Part shown: positions 6,004-7,887 of the stretch, one piece after another
Position numbering within the stretch: the stretch's first letter is position 1
Layout of the letters: each line of letters begins with the position of its first letter
Assembly: GCA_964610205.1 (NCBI GenBank)
Contig: CAZSVI010000151.1
Coordinates: forward strand, 1 to 7,887
Length of the DNA: 7,887 nucleotides
Direction of reading: 5' to 3'
From: CAZSVI01 sp964610205
Lineage (GTDB): Bacteria > Bacillota > Clostridia > DSM-8532
Notes under the pieces: generated by a model
Told to the model about the DNA's origin: nothing
What the model saw: the letters and a program-made list of their open reading frames with translations, nothing else
Database searches by the model: none
Position numbers and translations under genes: made by a program

Positions 6004-6480
6004 GTGTTGGATTATAAGGAGATACTATCTGGTGAAGTAGGACAAGTTATAAAACTGCATAATGAATTAGCATACTTTATTCAAAGGGAAACCAAAGATG
6101 AATACTGGGATTTCGGAATCCTATCAGAGGACAGTGCAAGAAGTCATCTTGAAGGATTTATTGATAATCCGGAACGAAAAATCTTTGTTGCAAAAAATGA
6201 TGAAAAGATTGTTGGTTTTATTGCTGGGGAGATTATGCAGTGCCATCTTCCGATATCAAGCATTGCGAAAGTTGGTTATATTTCAGGAGCTTATGTTTTA
6301 CCTGAATATAGGGGAAAGGGGATAATGGGGAAGCTTGATAATCTTATTGTTGGATTTTTCAAAGATTACGGTTTAAAGTTTGTTGAGCTACATTTTATAA
6401 CAAATAATATAATAGCAAGAGAGACCTGGAATAGCTTGGGATACAAGACTTTTAGGGAACAGGCCAGAAAGAGAGTATAA
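6004..6480 (+). CDS. GNAT-family N-acetyltransferase
   Basis: A cytoplasmic enzyme expected to move acetyl from acetyl-CoA to an amine; the substrate is unknown. The GNAT fold is shown by KIFVAKNDEKIVGFIAGEI (beta strands 2-3) and the acetyl-CoA loop motif A, YISGAYVLPEYRGKGIMGKL, where the R-x-x-G-x-G/A signature reads RGKGIM with Met in the last place. The C-terminal part ELHFITNNIIARETWNSLGYK is the usual motif B with Asn and the GY loop. The frame opens at a GTG at 5995, but that codon is part of the ribosome site GAAGGTGG (5991-5998). I therefore prefer GTG 6004 (5 bases away), with TTG 6007 (8 bases) equally possible, giving about 157-158 residues. It follows its own promoter and precedes a degenerate segment and the HAD gene on the same strand, possibly as one transcript. 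Confidence 0.88.
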   Translation: MLDYKEILSGEVGQVIKLHNELAYFIQRETKDEYWDFGILSEDSARSHLEGFIDNPERKIFVAKNDEKIVGFIAGEIMQCHLPISSIAKVGYISGAYVLPEYRGKGIMGKLDNLIVGFFKDYGLKFVELHFITNNIIARETWNSLGYKTFREQARKRV

Positions 6481-6516
6481 GAAGATTATTTATATTTTGC
6501 GAAAGGGTTGGTGCTA

Positions 6517-6656
6517 ATGCCAAAAATTAAAGGTTTAGAAACAACAACAAAGGGAAATAACATTATTTGGATGGTAAGGGTGTTGTGAGTGCGGGACGCT
6601 ATATTTATATGGTAAACAAATTTCAAAGAAGGGCTTCGGGGGTCTATAATGCTTAA
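6517..6656 (+). pseudogene. Short reading frame broken by a frame change between the GNAT and HAD genes
   Basis: An ATG at 6517 opens MPKIKGLETTTKGNN... and stops at 6586-6588 after 23 codons. A second frame, open from 6561, reads HYLDGKGVVSAGRYIYMVNKFQRRASGVYNA and stops at 6654-6656, overlapping the HAD start at 6649. Joined by a -1 shift near 6560-6580 they would make one small protein of about 46 residues. A GAAAGGG lies upstream of the ATG. I do not recognise the family, and no classic slippery heptamer is visible in the zero frame, so decay is likelier than programmed frameshifting. It could also be noncoding sequence. Confidence 0.25.
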
Positions 6657-7347
6657 ATCAAAATGCTTATTGTTTGATTGTATGGAAACTGTAGTAGATA
6701 TCGTTGAAAAACCGGATTTAAATCTTTATGCTTGGTGGGCATATAATGGCTCTGGGTATGAATATCTATGGGATAGCTTTAATTCTTTTGTGATCGCTTA
6801 CAACGCAGCAAAAACTCAACTTGAACTTAGTAGAAATAAGTATGAGGAATACAATATTTTTGAAAGATTTAGATTAATGCTATCCCAAAATTTAATTGAA
6901 AACTTTGGTGCTAATAAAGTTATTACTGCTATTTCTCAAAATTACTGGTACAACTATAAAGCAAACTGTTTTGTTGATGAAACGGTAAAATCAACTTTAT
7001 CTTATTTATGCTCAAATTATAAGTGTGGCATTGTATCCAATTTTATGGTTGAGGGTGGGATAGAAGAGCTACTCAAGATTTATGGTATTGACCAATATTT
7101 TGATTTTGTTGTAACTTCCATAAATGTTGGATGGAGAAAGCCCCATCCTAAAATTTACGATACAGCGTTAGAATTTGCAAAAGTACAAGGAGAACAGGTG
7201 CTATTTATTGGAGATAATTATATATGTGATTATGATGCACCTGTAAAATATGGGTTTCAGGCTGTTTTACTTGACAAAGACGATGTAAATAGAGAAACAA
7301 ATCAGAAAATAAAACACATAAAAGATTTAGTTGAGTTTATAAAGTAG
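6649..7347 (+). CDS. HAD-superfamily hydrolase-like protein
   Basis: The protein has 232 residues with the HAD Rossmann core and a helical cap at about 20-105. Motif I is LLFDCMET: the nucleophile D10 is present, but the usual second aspartate is Met12. Motif II is GIVSN (S130), motif III is WRKPHP (K164), and motif IV is FIGDNYICDYD (D189, D194). Loss of the +2 aspartate, the general acid/base of HAD phosphatases, suggests a different chemistry such as that of haloacid dehalogenases, or weak phosphatase activity. The substrate cannot be predicted. GGGGG at 6638-6642 is 6 bases before the ATG. The gene is strikingly AT-rich: hand counts give 13/60 GC in 6841-6900 and 16/60 in 6961-7020, against 24/60 in nth (421-480) and 26/60 in argJ (5101-5160), which hints at transfer. 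It probably belongs to the GNAT transcript. Confidence 0.88.
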   Translation: MLKSKCLLFDCMETVVDIVEKPDLNLYAWWAYNGSGYEYLWDSFNSFVIAYNAAKTQLELSRNKYEEYNIFERFRLMLSQNLIENFGANKVITAISQNYWYNYKANCFVDETVKSTLSYLCSNYKCGIVSNFMVEGGIEELLKIYGIDQYFDFVVTSINVGWRKPHPKIYDTALEFAKVQGEQVLFIGDNYICDYDAPVKYGFQAVLLDKDDVNRETNQKIKHIKDLVEFIK

Positions 7348-7362
7348 ACAAGGAGTTTGTCT
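7346..7362. terminator. Weak hairpin between convergent genes
   Basis: AGACAA (7346-7351) pairs with TTGTCT (7357-7362) around a 5-base loop, right at the HAD stop codon. The nearest T-run on the plus strand (from about 7378) is 15 bases away, so the terminator call is weak. It lies between the HAD gene and the oppositely oriented exporter gene. Confidence 0.25.
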
Positions 7363-7380
7363 TACATATAATATTGGTTT

Positions 7381-7821
7381 TTACGTATTAGCCTTTCCTA
7401 TTTGTTGAAGTTTAATTTTTCTGAAGATTGCGGTAATCATAAGAATTCCAAAAGCAATAAGGCTTGCTTTAACTACCGTTGATATTCCAAACGATATGGC
7501 AGAAGAATAATCATTCGATGAAATGAATTGAATGGTTCGATAGGCATCCACTCCGGGAACTAATGGGAAAATACCCGGTATGGAGAATATTGTGGATGGA
7601 GTTTTTCGTATGCGGGCCATAATCTCACTGTAAACAGCTACTGCGGCTGTTCCTGATAAGACAGAAACAAGGGCGGCATCCGGATAAAAATATAAGATCT
7701 GATCACTCGCGATTATGCCGAGTGTTCCGGCAATTCCGGCACAAAGCAGGTTCTTTTTATTGACATTATATAATAATGCCAGACAAATACTTCCAATAAA
7801 AGAAAGTAATATACGAATCAT
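7381..7821 (-). CDS. Threonine/serine exporter family membrane protein, YjjB/ThrE_2-like subunit
   Basis: A 146-residue integral membrane protein with about five hydrophobic segments (2-18, 25-45, 49-69, 77-97, 109-133). The signature segment IPGIFPLVPGVDAYRTI (81-97) is the hallmark of the ThrE_2 (YjjB) half of two-subunit threonine/serine exporters. Such proteins work with a larger YjjP/ThrE partner, usually encoded next to them. The partner is not in this window; all three minus-strand frames carry stops in the last 66 bases, so it would lie beyond the right edge if present. AAAAGGAGG (7835-7827) is 5 bases before the ATG, an excellent ribosome site that fixes the start. Length fits the family. 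Confidence 0.88.
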   Translation of the reverse strand: MIRILLSFIGSICLALLYNVNKKNLLCAGIAGTLGIIASDQILYFYPDAALVSVLSGTAAVAVYSEIMARIRKTPSTIFSIPGIFPLVPGVDAYRTIQFISSNDYSSAISFGISTVVKASLIAFGILMITAIFRKIKLQQIGKANT

Positions 7822-7849
7822 TATTGCCTCCTTTTGCGTATATCATACC

Positions 7850-7862
7850 GCGGCAAAGCCGC
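7850..7862. repeat. GC-rich hairpin upstream of the exporter gene
   Basis: GCGGC (7850-7854), AAA, GCCGC (7858-7862). It is short but stands out in AT-rich sequence. No T-run follows on either strand. Confidence 0.5.
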
Positions 7863-7865
7863 AAG

Positions 7866-7886
7866 AATTCAGTATTCAGAATTTAA
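7866..7886. repeat. Short 7-base tandem repeat at the window edge
   Basis: AATTCAG, TATTCAG, then AATTTAA: about two and a half imperfect copies. The array, if it is one, may continue beyond the window. Confidence 0.35.
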
Positions 7887-7887
7887 A

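Noticed and set aside
1..7887. tRNA, rRNA, CRISPR, phage or insertion-sequence genes
   Set aside because: Nothing in either strand resembled a tRNA cloverleaf, rRNA, regularly spaced repeats, or a transposase or integrase.

Overview
The window looks like chromosomal DNA from a low-GC, Gram-positive anaerobe of the Clostridia (Bacillota), probably of the Ruminiclostridium/Acetivibrio type. This rests on AT-rich sequence, strong purine-rich Shine-Dalgarno sites, TTGACA/TATAAT promoters and the character of the proteins. The exact species cannot be read from the sequence.

Layout, left to right. (1) The last codons of an unidentified plus-strand gene overlap the start of nth (endonuclease III, 59-697) by ATGA. 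(2) After a 258-base gap comes a membrane-bound diguanylate cyclase (962-2680, plus) with six membrane segments, a coiled coil, a GAF domain and a GGDEF domain. (3) Three minus-strand genes follow. In order of transcription they are argJ (5685-4492), a CheW-like adaptor (4063-3587) and a membrane-anchored protein of unknown function (3413-2691), whose 3' end meets that of the cyclase. The gaps between them (428 and 173 bases) are too long for a tight operon, and the 428-base gap holds several inverted repeats. (4) argJ has its own near-consensus promoter, overlapped by two ArgR-box-like palindromes 20 bases apart. (5) Diverging from argJ, a plus-strand promoter leads to a GNAT acetyltransferase, then a short degenerate or frameshifted segment, then a HAD-family protein that is markedly richer in AT than the rest. 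(6) On the minus strand at the right edge is a ThrE/YjjB-like half of a threonine/serine exporter. The partner subunit is not in the window.

Functionally this is mostly ordinary housekeeping and signalling: base-excision repair, c-di-GMP synthesis, chemotaxis coupling, arginine biosynthesis and amino acid export. A small accessory GNAT/HAD unit may have been acquired. No phage, insertion sequence, CRISPR array, rRNA or tRNA was recognised, and no clearly new multi-gene system. The points most worth a second look are the ArgR-type operator on argJ, the perfect 40-base palindrome and neighbouring repeats downstream of argJ, the broken reading frame between the GNAT and HAD genes, and the HAD protein lacking the second motif-I aspartate.
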